A DNA stretch of 64,000 bases from Ruminococcus champanellensis 18P13 = JCM 17042 (GCF_000210095.1 NC_021039.1:1409861-1473860); one strand, 5' to 3'; shown: positions 51,562 through 62,225, counted from the stretch's first letter. Notes: generated by a model not told the origin, from the sequence alone. A program made the numbers and translations.

Positions 51562-52608
51562 GTGATAGATACTGGTGAAATGGAGTTTGAGAGCCGGATG
51601 ACCGCTCCGGAGTTTACTCCTCCGGATGTGGAACTGGAGTTCTCCCTCCGTCCGAAAACACTCAATGAATATATCGGTCAGGATAAGGTCAAGGAAAACC
51701 TGGCGGTTTATATTGAAGCAGCACGCCGCAGAGGGGAGCCTCTGGATCATGTGCTGCTGTATGGTCCCCCCGGTCTGGGCAAGACCACCCTTGCAGGCAT
51801 CATTGCCCAGGAGATGGGTGTCAACCTGCGGATCACCTCCGGCCCTGCCATTGAAAAGGCAGGGGATCTGGCGGCACTGCTGACGAATCTGTCGGAAAAT
51901 GACGTGCTGTTCATTGACGAGATCCATCGGCTTTCCCGGGCGGTGGAGGAGGTGCTGTATCCGGCCATGGAGGACAATGCCCTGGATATTGTGATCGGCA
52001 AGGGGCCCTCCGCCAATTCCATCCGGGTGGATCTGCCGAAATTCACTCTGGTGGGGGCTACCACCCGTGCGGGACAGTTGACCTCCCCCCTGCGGGATCG
52101 GTTCGGCATCATCCAGCGGCTGGAGCTGTACCCGCCGGAGCAATTGTGCGACATCATCCGCCGCAGCAGCATGCTGCTGGGGATTCCCTGTGAATACGAC
52201 GGCGCTATGGAGCTTGCCCGGCGTGCCCGGGGCACACCCCGTATTGCCAACCGGCTGCTGAAGCGGGTACGGGATTTTGCAGATGTTATGGGGGACGGAA
52301 GAATCTCCCGCCAGATTGCCTGTACCGCTCTCGACAAGCTGGAGATCGATGAGCTGGGGCTGGACAGTCTGGACAAACGGATGCTGCAAATGATCATCAA
52401 GGGCTACAACGGGGGACCGGTCGGCCTGGAAACCCTGGCTTCCGCCATCGGGGAGGAGGCTGTGACCCTGGAGGATGTGTGCGAGCCGTATCTGATGCAG
52501 CTGGGCTTTTTGTCCCGGACGCCCCGGGGCAGATGCGCAACCCAGCTTGCCTATCAGCATCTGGGCATTCCACAGGAGGGAAGCCAGGACGGTCAGCTGA
52601 CCTTGTGA
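51562..52608 (+). CDS. ruvB: Holliday junction branch migration helicase RuvB
   Basis: The 348-residue AAA+ motor drives branch migration with RuvA. Walker A is [16 protein letters not shown], Walker [12 protein letters not shown], sensor [19 protein letters not shown], and the C-terminal winged helix contains [20 protein letters not shown] 51562 lies 5 nt after GGAGG (51552-51556), better than an upstream TTG that overlaps the site. Confidence 0.97.
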   Translation: MIDTGEMEFESRMTAPEFTPPDVELEFSLRPKTLNEYIGQDKVKENLAVYIEAARRRGEPLDHVLLYGPPGLGKTTLAGIIAQEMGVNLRITSGPAIEKAGDLAALLTNLSENDVLFIDEIHRLSRAVEEVLYPAMEDNALDIVIGKGPSANSIRVDLPKFTLVGATTRAGQLTSPLRDRFGIIQRLELYPPEQLCDIIRRSSMLLGIPCEYDGAMELARRARGTPRIANRLLKRVRDFADVMGDGRISRQIACTALDKLEIDELGLDSLDKRMLQMIIKGYNGGPVGLETLASAIGEEAVTLEDVCEPYLMQLGFLSRTPRGRCATQLAYQHLGIPQEGSQDGQLTL

Positions 52609-52648
52609 TAGCATACAATACTACACTACAAATAAGGAGATTGGACAA

Positions 52649-54001
52649 ATGGGAAGACTATTCGGAACAGACGGCGCAAGAGGTGTGGCGATTACGGAGC
52701 TGACCTGTGAGCTTGCGATGCAGATCGGCAGAGCGGCGGCACTGGTGCTGACCCGGAAGATGAATCACAAGCCGATGATCTATATCGGCAAGGATACCCG
52801 GATTTCCTCGGATATTCTGGAAGCTGCCCTGGCGGCAGGCATCTGCTCTGTGGGAGCCAATGCGGAGCTGCTGGGCGTTGTGCCCACGCCGGCTGTGGCG
52901 ACCCTTGTCCGGCTCAATGCGGCGGATGCCGGAGTGATGATCTCCGCCTCCCACAACAGCGTGGAATTCAACGGCATCAAGCTGTTTTCCTCCACGGGCT
53001 ATAAGCTGTCCGATGAAATCGAGGAGGAGATCGAGGCGCTGATCCTGGATCACCCGGAGCAGATCAAGCTCCAGTCCCATACCAACGTGGGGCGCATCAG
53101 CGTGTACCAGGACGCACAGCGGGACTATATTCGTTATATCCAGAAGGCGATCCATACGGATCTGAAGGGGCTGCGGGTAGCCCTGGACTGTGCCAACGGC
53201 AGTGCTTCTGCCACAGCAAAGAAGCTGTTTGAGGGTATGGGGGCAGAGGTGCTGATGGTCTGCGATCAGCCCGACGGCAGCAACATCAACGCCGACTGCG
53301 GCTCCACCCATACGGAAAACCTTATGGAGTTTGTACCGGAGCATCAGTGCGACTTGGGTCTTGCTTTCGACGGGGATGCGGATCGGTGCCTGGCGGTGGA
53401 CGAAAAGGGCGAGTTGGTGGACGGCGACAAGCTGATTGCCATTTTCGCCAAGGCATACAAGGATCAGAACAAGCTGAAGAACAATGCCGCTGTGGTTACG
53501 GTGATGACCAACCTGGGTTTCCAGCATTTTGCGGCAGCAGCCGGCATTGACGTGGTGGTTGCATCCGTCGGCGACCGGTATGTGCTGGAGAAAATGCTGG
53601 ACGGAGGCTATAACATTGGCGGCGAGCAAAGTGGTCACATTATCTTCTTGGATGAGGCTACCACCGGAGACGGACAGCTATCCGGCGCAAAGCTGATGGA
53701 GATCATGGCGCAGACCGGCAAGAAGCTCAGTGAGCTTGCCACTGTGATGGAGCATTTCCCACAGGTGATGATCAACGTCAAGATCGCCGCAAAGGATCGG
53801 GAAATGTGGAAGAATGACCCGGATATCACTGGACTGATCGCAAAGCGTGAGGAGGAACTGGGGGATACGGGCAGGATCCTGGTACGGGAAAGCGGTACGG
53901 AGCCACTGATCCGGGTGATGCTGGAGGGGCGTGACTTCCGGCTCATCAATACCTTTGCAATGGAGATTGCGGATAAAATCAGAGAAAAAGTAGGACGATA
54001 A
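52649..54001 (+). CDS. glmM: Phosphoglucosamine mutase
   Basis: The 450-residue enzyme interconverts glucosamine-6-P and glucosamine-1-P for peptidoglycan. The start GRLFGTDGARGVA, the active-site phosphoserine loop MISASHNS (Ser101), the metal loop AFDGDADRCLAV and the C-terminal RESGTEPLIRVM sugar/phosphate loop are complete. AAGGAG precedes the ATG. The methyltransferase gene follows 3 bp later. Confidence 0.98.
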   Translation: MGRLFGTDGARGVAITELTCELAMQIGRAAALVLTRKMNHKPMIYIGKDTRISSDILEAALAAGICSVGANAELLGVVPTPAVATLVRLNAADAGVMISASHNSVEFNGIKLFSSTGYKLSDEIEEEIEALILDHPEQIKLQSHTNVGRISVYQDAQRDYIRYIQKAIHTDLKGLRVALDCANGSASATAKKLFEGMGAEVLMVCDQPDGSNINADCGSTHTENLMEFVPEHQCDLGLAFDGDADRCLAVDEKGELVDGDKLIAIFAKAYKDQNKLKNNAAVVTVMTNLGFQHFAAAAGIDVVVASVGDRYVLEKMLDGGYNIGGEQSGHIIFLDEATTGDGQLSGAKLMEIMAQTGKKLSELATVMEHFPQVMINVKIAAKDREMWKNDPDITGLIAKREEELGDTGRILVRESGTEPLIRVMLEGRDFRLINTFAMEIADKIREKVGR

Positions 54002-54004
54002 GCT

Positions 54005-54871
54005 TTGAGAATTGCAGACAACTGGAAGGAATACCGGATCCTGGACACCTCCGACGGAGAGAAGCTGGAGCTTTGGAACGGCGTGAGTCTGATCCGGCCG
54101 GATCCGCAGATCATCTGGAAAACGCCCCATGCCGTACCTCAGTGGGACACGGCGGACGGTCATTATCATCGCTCCAATGCAGGAGGCGGTAGCTGGAGCT
54201 TCCGCAGAAAGCTGCCCGATTCCTGGATGCTTCACTACAAGGCGCTGACGTTTCAGATCCGCCCCACCGGCTTCAAGCATACAGGGTTGTTCCCGGAGCA
54301 GGCGGTGAACTGGGACTATATGTCCGGACTGATCCAGAACGCAGGCAGACCCATCAGCGTATTGAATCTGTTCGCATACACCGGAGGCGCCACCCTTGCC
54401 TGCGCCCAGGCTGGTGCTTCCGTGTGCCATGTGGATGCCTCCAAGGGCATGGTTCAGTGGGCGCGGGACAATGCGGCGGCATCCGGTCTGACGGAAAAAC
54501 CCATCCGGTGGATCGTGGATGACTGTGAAAAATTCGTGCAGCGGGAGATCCGCCGGGGAAGAAAGTACGATGCCATTGTGATGGATCCCCCCAGCTATGG
54601 GCGTGGCCCCGGGGGAGAGGTCTGGAAGCTGGAAAACTGCGTGTATGATCTGGTGCAGCTTTGCGCCGGGGCGCTTTCGGAGGATCCGCTGTTTTTCCTC
54701 ATCAACAGCTATACCACCGGGCTCTCCTCTTCGGTGATGGGGTATATCCTGGGAACGGTGCTGCAAAAAAAGCTTGGCGGCAGCGTACAATTTGATGAAA
54801 TCGGGCTGCCGGTGGAGCAAAGCGGTTTATACCTGCCCTGCGGTGCAACGGCAATCTGGCAGGCTGAATAA
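54005..54871 (+). CDS. RlmI-like class I SAM-dependent rRNA methyltransferase
   Basis: The 288-residue protein has SAM motif [21 protein letters not shown] and the DPPSY motif ([20 protein letters not shown]) typical of m5C/m2G rRNA methyltransferases related to RlmI and RlmK. It lacks the PUA domain of RlmI, so the target may differ. The start is TTG 54005, just after the glmM stop, with AGGA upstream; the weak site makes the start uncertain. Confidence 0.82.
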   Translation: MRIADNWKEYRILDTSDGEKLELWNGVSLIRPDPQIIWKTPHAVPQWDTADGHYHRSNAGGGSWSFRRKLPDSWMLHYKALTFQIRPTGFKHTGLFPEQAVNWDYMSGLIQNAGRPISVLNLFAYTGGATLACAQAGASVCHVDASKGMVQWARDNAAASGLTEKPIRWIVDDCEKFVQREIRRGRKYDAIVMDPPSYGRGPGGEVWKLENCVYDLVQLCAGALSEDPLFFLINSYTTGLSSSVMGYILGTVLQKKLGGSVQFDEIGLPVEQSGLYLPCGATAIWQAE

Positions 54872-55010
54872 GGGCAGTGTCCCGGAAATATGGTATGGGA
54901 TACGGCGGTATGTGGGGCAACAGCGGGACAAGTGTCCGCGCATTGCCCTGCTTCCTGTTTTGGGCATGCATCGTGTCCTGCCGAACCCATGCTACGAAAG
55001 GAGCCGGATC

Positions 55011-55889
55011 ATGGCTGAAAACTGCATCATTGAAGTGCAGGATCTGCACTTTGCATACGAAAACGAATTGGAGCCGGAGAAGCCTGCTCATGAAGTGCTA
55101 AAGGGCGTGAATTTACAGATCCGCCGGGGAGAATTCGTGGCAGTGCTGGGACATAACGGTTCCGGTAAATCCACCCTTGCAAAGCACCTGAATGCCATTT
55201 TGCAGCCTACCTCCGGCAAGGTGCTGGTGGAGGGCATGGACACCTCCGATCCGGAGCTGCTGTTTGACATCCGGCAGCATGTGGGCATGGTGTTTCAGAA
55301 TCCGGACAACCAGATTGTGGCTACCATTGTGGAGGAGGATGTGGCATTTGCACCGGAAAACCTGGGGGTGCCCCGGGAGGAAATGCGCAAGCGGGTGGAT
55401 GATGCTCTGAAAGCGGTGCATATGTACGAGTACCGGCATCATGCCCCCCACCAGCTGTCCGGAGGACAGAAGCAGCGGGTCGCCATTGCCGGTATCATTG
55501 CCATGCGGCCGGACTGTATCGTGCTGGACGAGCCCACCGCTATGCTGGATCCCCACGGCAGGCGGCAGGTCATGCGCACCATCCGGAGTCTGAACCGGGA
55601 ATACGGCATCACCATTGTGCTGATTACCCACTATATGGAGGAAGCGGCGGAATGTGACCGGGTGGTGGTGATGGACAGCGGCAGGGTGCTGCTGGACGAT
55701 ACCCCCCGGCAGGTGTTTTCCCATGTGGCGCAGCTGAAGGATGTGGGGCTGGATGTGCCCCAGGTGACGGAGCTTGTGTATCTGCTGAACCAGGCTGGCT
55801 GTCAGCTGGATCCCCACATCATCCACGAGGAGGAATGCGTGGAGGCACTGGCACAGCTGCTGGGAGCACCGGATGCGCCCGGTGTGTGA
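55011..55889 (+). CDS. ecfA1: Energy-coupling factor transporter ATPase EcfA1
   Basis: The 292-residue ABC ATPase powers the shared ECF vitamin transporter. Walker A is [15 protein letters not shown], the signature [13 protein letters not shown], Walker [12 protein letters not shown], then the switch histidine in [12 protein letters not shown] 55011 follows AAAGGAG; a longer frame exists but has no ribosome site. The 139 bp before it (54872-55010) show no gene. Confidence 0.95.
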   Translation: MAENCIIEVQDLHFAYENELEPEKPAHEVLKGVNLQIRRGEFVAVLGHNGSGKSTLAKHLNAILQPTSGKVLVEGMDTSDPELLFDIRQHVGMVFQNPDNQIVATIVEEDVAFAPENLGVPREEMRKRVDDALKAVHMYEYRHHAPHQLSGGQKQRVAIAGIIAMRPDCIVLDEPTAMLDPHGRRQVMRTIRSLNREYGITIVLITHYMEEAAECDRVVVMDSGRVLLDDTPRQVFSHVAQLKDVGLDVPQVTELVYLLNQAGCQLDPHIIHEEECVEALAQLLGAPDAPGV

Positions 55890-55912
55890 ATATCCATGGA
55901 GGAGAGAGACGA

Positions 55913-56788
55913 TTGGCAATTCTGAAAACTGAGGGACTGACCTATCAGTACAGTGTAGGCACTCCTTTTGAAAAAACCGCTGTGGATCATGTGGATCTGG
56001 AAATCCAGGACGGGGAGTTTGTTGGTCTGATCGGCCATACCGGCTCCGGGAAATCCACCCTGATTCAGCAGTTCAACGGCTTGCTGAAGCCCACCTCCGG
56101 CAGGATCCTCCTGGACGGGCAGGATATCTGGGCGCTGAAAAAGGCGGATATGCGGCAGGTGCGGTTCCAGGTAGGACTGGTGTTTCAGTATCCGGAATAC
56201 CAGCTGTTTGAAGAAACCGTGTATAAGGACATTGCATTCGGCCCCCGGAATATGGGACTGGATGAACAGGAGATCGACCGGCGGGTGCGGCAGACTGCCC
56301 AGGCAGTAGGTCTGGCACCGGAGCTGCTGGAGCAGCCTCCCTTTGCCCTGTCCGGAGGACAAAAGCGCCGGGTTGCCATTGCCGGCGTCATGGCAATGGA
56401 ACCACGGGTGTTGATCCTGGACGAGCCTACCGCCGGGCTGGATCCCCGGGGCAGGGACCGGATTCTGGATCAACTGAAGGCGTACCACCGGAGCCATGGG
56501 GGTACCATTATCCTGGTGTCCCACAGTATGGAGGATGTGGCACGGTTCGCCTCCAAGATCCTGGTGATGAACCAGGGCAAGGTGTTCTGCTACGACACCC
56601 CGGAGCATGTGTTCCGCCGTTCTGAGGAGATCCGGAGACTGGGCTTGTCCGTGCCACAGATCACCCGGGTGTTCAACGCACTGGAAAGCCGGGGCTATCG
56701 GTTTGACAGCCAGGTGTATACGGTGGCGTATGCAAAGGATATGCTGTTGCGGCATCTGAAGGAAAAAGGCGGTGATGGAACATGCTGA
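55913..56788 (+). CDS. ecfA2: Energy-coupling factor transporter ATPase EcfA2
   Basis: The 291-residue partner ATPase has Walker A GHTGSGKSTLIQQFNG, the signature LSGGQKRRVAIAGVMA and Walker B VLILDEPTAGLDP. TTG 55913 is chosen because GGAGG (55898-55902) is upstream and the protein then begins AILKTEGLTYQY, as in the family. It overlaps ecfT by 7 bp. Confidence 0.94.
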   Translation: MAILKTEGLTYQYSVGTPFEKTAVDHVDLEIQDGEFVGLIGHTGSGKSTLIQQFNGLLKPTSGRILLDGQDIWALKKADMRQVRFQVGLVFQYPEYQLFEETVYKDIAFGPRNMGLDEQEIDRRVRQTAQAVGLAPELLEQPPFALSGGQKRRVAIAGVMAMEPRVLILDEPTAGLDPRGRDRILDQLKAYHRSHGGTIILVSHSMEDVARFASKILVMNQGKVFCYDTPEHVFRRSEEIRRLGLSVPQITRVFNALESRGYRFDSQVYTVAYAKDMLLRHLKEKGGDGTC

Positions 56789-57585
56789 AGGACATTACCC
56801 TGGGGCAGTACTTTCCCGGAGAAAGTGTGATCCACCGGCTGGATGCCCGGTTCAAGATCATCCTTACCACCCTGTTCATCGTCATGCTGTTTGTGACCCA
56901 GAAGGCGCTGGGACTGGCAGTGGGAGGCGTGTTCTGCCTGTTTGCCATCGCCCTGTCCCGGATCCCGGCAAAGATGTTTGTCAAAAGCATCAAGCCCATC
57001 GTTCCCATTCTGATCTTCACATCCCTGCTGAACCTGCTGTTCATCGACAAGGGAACGGTGCTGTTTGCCTGGAAGTTTATCCACATTACCCAGGGGGGCA
57101 TCCAGACCTCCGTGTTTATGGTGATCCGCATCATGTTCCTGATCGCCGGCACTTCTCTGCTGACCTATACCACGTCCCCCATCCAGTTGACTGACGCCAT
57201 CGAGCGACTGCTTTCTCCCTTGAAAAAGCTGCATGTGCCGGTGCATGAGCTGGCGATGATGATGACCATCGCCCTCCGGTTCATCCCTACGCTGATCGAG
57301 GAAACCGACAAGATCATGGCGGCGCAGAAGGCACGGGGGGCGGATCTGGAAAGCGGCAGTCTGATGCAGCGTGCAAAGGCGCTGATTCCCATTCTGATCC
57401 CCCTGTTTGTGTCCGCATTCCGCCGGGCGGAGGAGCTTGCCACCGCCATGGAATGTCGGTGCTACCGGGGCGGAGAGGGACGCACCCGGCTGCGGCAGAT
57501 GCAGTCCGGTGCCCGGGATTATATAGCCCTGGGCGTTACCTGTGTTTTTCTGGCGGCAGCCATCGTGCTGCCCCGGTTGATCTGA
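56782..57585 (+). CDS. ecfT: Energy-coupling factor transporter transmembrane protein EcfT
   Basis: The 267-residue membrane subunit links the ATPases to S components such as RibU. About five transmembrane helices are visible, and the coupling-helix motifs read AQKARGADLES and AMECRCYRGGEGRTR, as in the family's two Arg-containing coupling helices. It follows ecfA2 with a 7-bp overlap. Confidence 0.95.
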   Translation: MLKDITLGQYFPGESVIHRLDARFKIILTTLFIVMLFVTQKALGLAVGGVFCLFAIALSRIPAKMFVKSIKPIVPILIFTSLLNLLFIDKGTVLFAWKFIHITQGGIQTSVFMVIRIMFLIAGTSLLTYTTSPIQLTDAIERLLSPLKKLHVPVHELAMMMTIALRFIPTLIEETDKIMAAQKARGADLESGSLMQRAKALIPILIPLFVSAFRRAEELATAMECRCYRGGEGRTRLRQMQSGARDYIALGVTCVFLAAAIVLPRLI

Positions 57586-57597
57586 CCGGAGGGATCC

Positions 57598-60213
57598 ATG
57601 ATGCAGCGTGTGCTGAAACTGGCAGGACGCATCAGCCGCAGGGCAGAACGGCATCCACTGCTGTGGTGCTTTCTGCTGCCCTGTTTGCTGTTCGGCTTTG
57701 GCTTTGTGATCCAGGGGATCTACCCCTTCGGCAATGCCCAGATTCTGGTGACGGATCTGTGGCACCAATATTACCCCTTTCTCCGGCTGTTGCAGGAAAA
57801 GCTCCAGACCGGCGGTTCCATGCTCTATACCTGGCGCTCCGGACTGGGCACCAATTTCCTCAGCCTTGCTTCCTATTACACCGCAAGTCCGCTGAATCTG
57901 CTGGTGCTGTTTGTGCCGGCAGTATGGCTCCGGGAGGCTCTGACCCTGTTCGTGATGATGAAGGTGGGCTTTGCCGGGCTGTTCTGCGGCATGCTGCTGA
58001 AGGATCTGTTTCACCGCCGGGATATGTCTTTGGTGTGCTTTTCCATGCTCTATGCCCTGTGCGATTATATGACCGGCTATTACTGGAACGTTATGTGGCT
58101 GGATACGGTGGCATTGCTGCCCCTGGTCATGCTGGGTCTGGTCTGGCTTGTCCGGGACGGGAAGCGTTGGCTCTATCCCCTTGCACTGGGGTTGTCTTTG
58201 ATTTCCAACTACTATATTGGCTATATGACCTGCATTTTCAGCGTACTGGCGTTTTTTGTACTGTGCATCTGTCTGGGCCGGAGCATCCGGCAGTGGCTGC
58301 TGGCAGGGATTCGGTTTGCATACTGTTCCCTGATAGGAGGCGGACTGTCCGCCTGGCTGCTGCTGCCTGCATACCGGGCATTGGGACTCAGCTACAGCGC
58401 CAACAGTCAGTTCCCGAAGAAAGCCCTGTGGCAGTTGGACTGGCGGGACATGCTGTCCAATCTGCTGAGCTTTCAGCGCCCTACCTCCCTGGAGGGACTG
58501 CCCAACGTGTCCTGCGGCATGCTTTGTGTGGTGCTGTTCTTTGCGTTCATTTCCGCAAAGAAAATTCCCCTCCGTGAAAAGCTTTGCGCAGTATCCCTGC
58601 TGGGATTCCTCTTTGCTAGCTGTAGTCTGAACATCCTCAACTATATCTGGCACGGATTTCACTTCACAAACATGCTGCCCTACCGGTTCTCCTTTCTGAT
58701 CTCTTTCGTACTGGTGGTGCTGTCCTATCGGGCATACTGCACCCTGGACCGATGGCAGCGGTTCCAATTTGTGCCCATCCTCCTTGGTACAGGTGCGCTC
58801 TGCATCCTTTCCTGGGGACGGCAGACCAGATTTGCCGTGATTTGCAGCGGTCTGCTGGGGATCGGCTTTCTGCTTCTGCTGCTTGCCCGGCAGTTCCGGC
58901 AATGCAGCCGCCGGGAGCTGAACCGGATCCTGGTGATTGCCGTTACAGTGGAAATGCTGTTCCAGGTGCGGCTGGGAAACCAGCAGGTGGGATCCACCAA
59001 CCGGGAAGTGTATCCCCGGAACAATGTACAGATGGAAACCCTGCTGGAGCAGCTGTCCCTGCAGGATGCGGACTTCTACCGGGCGGAGGAAAGCCGAACC
59101 TACACCCTCAATGAGGGGGCGTTGATGGGCTTTAACGGGGTATCCCAGTTTTCTTCCTCTGCCAATGTGGCAGTGACCGGCATGCTCAAGCGGATCGGTC
59201 TGTCCGCCGGGGAGAATGCCAACCGGTACTGCTACAGTGCCTCCACCCCCTTCACCAATATGCTGCTTGGGGTCAGGTATGTATTTGCGGTGGATGGGTA
59301 TCTGCCGGATGCAGCCCTGTACACGGAGGTACTTTCCGCTGCTCCTGTGACCGCATACCGGACAAATTATGCATTGCCCCTGGGCTATATGGTGGAGGAG
59401 GACGTGCTGAATTGTGCTATGACCAGTGGCGGCAACGTATTTCACAACCAGAATAAACTGTTTTCCGCCATGACCGGGATCCCGAAGGATCTGTTTTCTG
59501 CGGAGCTGCCTTCCGGCACCCGGCATACAGACATTACCGCCGACAGCAATCACTATGGCAGCTATCACATCTGCGCCGGTTCTGCGCCGGGCAGGGCTGC
59601 CTTTGATTTCACCCCTGCGGAGGACGGAATCTATTATGCCTACGTCAGCGGCGGCGGCATCAAAAACGTGGAGGTAGACCGGCTGGGTATACAGCCCCAG
59701 AGCTACAACATGGAGCGCCGTCCCTATCTGTTCCCCCTGGGCAGCATTTCCGCCGGGGAAACGGTTTCCATTGGCGGAGAGATCCCGGCGGATACGGATC
59801 AGTATCTGACCTTGTATGTGTACCGGCTGAACCGGCAGGTACTGGAGGAGGGGTATCAGCGCCTGGGGGATGAGGTTCTGACGGATCTTCAGGTGAAGGA
59901 TACATCCGTGTCGGGCAATGTTACGGTCAGGACAGAGGGCATGCTCTACTGCTCCATTCCCTTTGAACCGGGCTGGAGTGCTCAGGTGGACGGGGAACCG
60001 GCGGAGCTGGTACCTCTGTGCGGTGCCATGACCGGCATTCGGCTGACCCCCGGCACCCACAGCATCCGGCTGAACTATGTGCCGGACGGATTCCGGGAGG
60101 GTGTTCTCATTACCGGAGCCAGTGTGCTGCTGTTGGGGGCAGATCTGGCAGCGGCATGTGTATGGAAGAAACGAAGAAAGAAGGTGCACCCATGCGAACC
60201 CTCAAATGCATGA
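57598..60213 (+). CDS. YfhO-family multi-spanning membrane protein
   Basis: The 871-residue protein has a short basic tail, then about 12-14 transmembrane helices up to residue 450 and a large extracytoplasmic domain (about 460-845) ending in a last helix (VLITGASVLLLGADLAAACVW). Segments TDLWHQYYPFLRLLQEKL, YTWRSGLGTNFLSLASYYTASPLN and YYIGYMTCIF match YfhO, a GT-C-like family reported to glycosylate lipoteichoic acids in Firmicutes. It sits between ecfT and truA, overlapping truA by 22 bp. Confidence 0.88.
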   Translation: MMQRVLKLAGRISRRAERHPLLWCFLLPCLLFGFGFVIQGIYPFGNAQILVTDLWHQYYPFLRLLQEKLQTGGSMLYTWRSGLGTNFLSLASYYTASPLNLLVLFVPAVWLREALTLFVMMKVGFAGLFCGMLLKDLFHRRDMSLVCFSMLYALCDYMTGYYWNVMWLDTVALLPLVMLGLVWLVRDGKRWLYPLALGLSLISNYYIGYMTCIFSVLAFFVLCICLGRSIRQWLLAGIRFAYCSLIGGGLSAWLLLPAYRALGLSYSANSQFPKKALWQLDWRDMLSNLLSFQRPTSLEGLPNVSCGMLCVVLFFAFISAKKIPLREKLCAVSLLGFLFASCSLNILNYIWHGFHFTNMLPYRFSFLISFVLVVLSYRAYCTLDRWQRFQFVPILLGTGALCILSWGRQTRFAVICSGLLGIGFLLLLLARQFRQCSRRELNRILVIAVTVEMLFQVRLGNQQVGSTNREVYPRNNVQMETLLEQLSLQDADFYRAEESRTYTLNEGALMGFNGVSQFSSSANVAVTGMLKRIGLSAGENANRYCYSASTPFTNMLLGVRYVFAVDGYLPDAALYTEVLSAAPVTAYRTNYALPLGYMVEEDVLNCAMTSGGNVFHNQNKLFSAMTGIPKDLFSAELPSGTRHTDITADSNHYGSYHICAGSAPGRAAFDFTPAEDGIYYAYVSGGGIKNVEVDRLGIQPQSYNMERRPYLFPLGSISAGETVSIGGEIPADTDQYLTLYVYRLNRQVLEEGYQRLGDEVLTDLQVKDTSVSGNVTVRTEGMLYCSIPFEPGWSAQVDGEPAELVPLCGAMTGIRLTPGTHSIRLNYVPDGFREGVLITGASVLLLGADLAAACVWKKRRKKVHPCEPSNA

Positions 60214-61013
60214 TGGCATACCGGGGCACAAAGTATCACGGCTTTCAGCGACAGGATAATGCCCACACCGTCCAGGAGGCGGTGGAGCAGGCGCTGGGCA
60301 GTGTGCTGAACCATCCGGCGACCATTTACGGCTGTTCCCGGACGGATACGGGGGTGCATGCCCGGCAGTATTGCTTTTCCTTTCAGACGGAGCGTCCGAT
60401 CCAGCCGCTGAATCTGGTGCGGGGGGTCAACGGCAGGTTGCCGGATGATATTTCCCTGCTCAGTGCGGAGGATGCGGCACTGTCGTTTCACGCCCGGTAT
60501 GCCTGCCGGGGGAAAGAATACCTGTATCTGATCCACAACAGTGAATCCCCCAACCCGTTTCTGCGGGATCTTGCCTGTCACCACCGACGCCCCATTGATC
60601 CGGCATTGCTACAAGCCTGTGCGGATCGCTTTATCGGCACCCATGACTTCAAAAGCTTTTGCAGCGCCCAGGCACAGCGTACCAGTACTGTCCGCACCAT
60701 CTATGATTTTTCTGTAGAAATGAGCGGAGATTCTATAATACTACTTGTCAAAGGCGATGGTTTTCTGTATAATATGATTAGGATCCTTGTGGGCACCATG
60801 CTGCAGGTCAATGACGGCAAGCTGAAGCTTTCGGATCTGGACGGAATCCTGGCAGCCCGGGATCGGCGATGCGCCGGAAAAACCGCAATGGCATGCGGTT
60901 TGTATCTGAACCGGGTGTTCTATGACGATGCATATCAGACAGAGCCGAAAAAAGGACTCCGGATTGTAAAAAAGGAGATGGAGCCGGTACCCGTTCCGGG
61001 ATGGATCCGGTAA
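60192..61013 (+). CDS. truA: tRNA pseudouridine(38-40) synthase TruA
   Basis: The 273-residue enzyme isomerises uridines 38-40 in the anticodon stem-loop. The catalytic aspartate is in GCSRTDTGVHARQY near residue 52; DFKSFCSAQA and GDGFLYNMIRILVGTML follow. ATG 60192 gives the family N-terminus MRTLKCMMAYRGTKYHGFQ and has AAGGTG upstream; it lies within the yfhO end. The position after an ECF module is conserved in Firmicutes. Confidence 0.95.
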   Translation: MRTLKCMMAYRGTKYHGFQRQDNAHTVQEAVEQALGSVLNHPATIYGCSRTDTGVHARQYCFSFQTERPIQPLNLVRGVNGRLPDDISLLSAEDAALSFHARYACRGKEYLYLIHNSESPNPFLRDLACHHRRPIDPALLQACADRFIGTHDFKSFCSAQAQRTSTVRTIYDFSVEMSGDSIILLVKGDGFLYNMIRILVGTMLQVNDGKLKLSDLDGILAARDRRCAGKTAMACGLYLNRVFYDDAYQTEPKKGLRIVKKEMEPVPVPGWIR

Positions 61014-61019
61014 AATACT

Positions 61020-62192
61020 ATGGCGACTGAATACAACACACAGGACATTGTAGTAGCAAGACGAAGGCGGAACCGACGGCGCAGGATGCAGAAGCTGTTT
61101 TTGTTTCTGATGCTCCTGCTGCTGGCGGGGATTATCTACGCCCGCCGGGATGTCTGGTATCCGAAGCTGGAGGGGATCGGTACCCGGTACCAGACCATCC
61201 GGCAAAATGACGGAACCCTGGCAGAGGGGAATTTTCCTCTGACGGTTTCCGGAGGCATCGACTATGAGACCGCAGATATGAATGGCAGCCTTGTGATTTT
61301 AAGCGATGCCAATTTCTATATCTATGGGCTGGACGGCAACCTGCGGGAAAGCAGGCAGCATGCCTATGCAAACGCCATGATGGAGGTTGCGGGGAAAAAA
61401 GCGCTGATCTACGAAAGCAGCGGCAACCAGTTCCGGGTGGAAAGCAAGAGCAAGACTCTGTACACCAAGGAACTGGACGAACAGATCGTCTTTGCCCGGC
61501 TCAGCTCCAACGGCAATGTGGCGGTGGTGACCACATCCCAGCTGTGCGCATGCACCATCCGGGTGTATGACGAAAACGGCCAGGAGATCTACAGCCGGGA
61601 CTGTGTGGATCGGGTGTCGGATCTGGCATTCAATCCAAAGGGCAACGGCTGCTCCATTGTGCTGCTTACTGTACAGGACGGACAGATCCTCTCAACTGTT
61701 CGCTCCTTCCTGTTTGACAGTAAGGGGGAGCAGTGGACCTCCGAGCCGTTGAACACCTTCTGTATTTCCCTGTCCGTAACGGACAGCGGCGTATTTCTGA
61801 TGGGGGATACCCGGTGTGCCTTTTATGACAACGCCGGACAACAGACCGGCATGTATGCCTACACCGGTACGCTGGTGGGGGGAAGCAGTGAAAACGGGAA
61901 GGCGGCATTGTTGTTTGAAAACGAAACGAAGCGGCGTTCCAGTCTGGTTTTGCTGGATTCTGTGGGGGCGGATCCCAGACAAATTGATTTTGACACAGTC
62001 GTAAAAAATGTGCATGTAATGGACGAAAATGCATACGTTCTGACCAAGGTGGGAATGGAAACATATTCATTCGACGGGACGCAGAAAAGCAGTGTAGAGG
62101 TTTCTGACAGCTATGACGATTTTCTGCAGATAGATAAATACCTGTTCTTGTTTGGATATGACAAGATTGATCGGATGGATTTTGCAAATTGA
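61020..62192 (+). CDS. DUF5711 family membrane-anchored beta-propeller-like protein
   Basis: The 390-residue protein has a strongly basic tail (RRRRNRRRR), one transmembrane segment (about residues 24-40) and an extracytoplasmic domain of repeated short beta-strand units (for example SLVILSDANFYIYGLDG, NVAVVTTSQ, CTIRVYDENGQEIYS), consistent with a beta-propeller. It matches DUF5711 of Clostridia, with no known function. It begins 6 bp after truA and precedes cvpA, so the three are likely co-transcribed. Confidence 0.78.
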   Translation: MATEYNTQDIVVARRRRNRRRRMQKLFLFLMLLLLAGIIYARRDVWYPKLEGIGTRYQTIRQNDGTLAEGNFPLTVSGGIDYETADMNGSLVILSDANFYIYGLDGNLRESRQHAYANAMMEVAGKKALIYESSGNQFRVESKSKTLYTKELDEQIVFARLSSNGNVAVVTTSQLCACTIRVYDENGQEIYSRDCVDRVSDLAFNPKGNGCSIVLLTVQDGQILSTVRSFLFDSKGEQWTSEPLNTFCISLSVTDSGVFLMGDTRCAFYDNAGQQTGMYAYTGTLVGGSSENGKAALLFENETKRRSSLVLLDSVGADPRQIDFDTVVKNVHVMDENAYVLTKVGMETYSFDGTQKSSVEVSDSYDDFLQIDKYLFLFGYDKIDRMDFAN

Positions 62193-62225
62193 TTTGAATT
62201 TGCCGCAAGGTAGGAGGACAACACG

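Noticed and set aside
54871-54949. Possible repeat copy after the RlmI-like methyltransferase gene
   Set aside because: AGGGCAGTG and CATTGCCCT form a 9-bp imperfect inverted repeat next to a stop codon, but the arms diverge too much from the family consensus.
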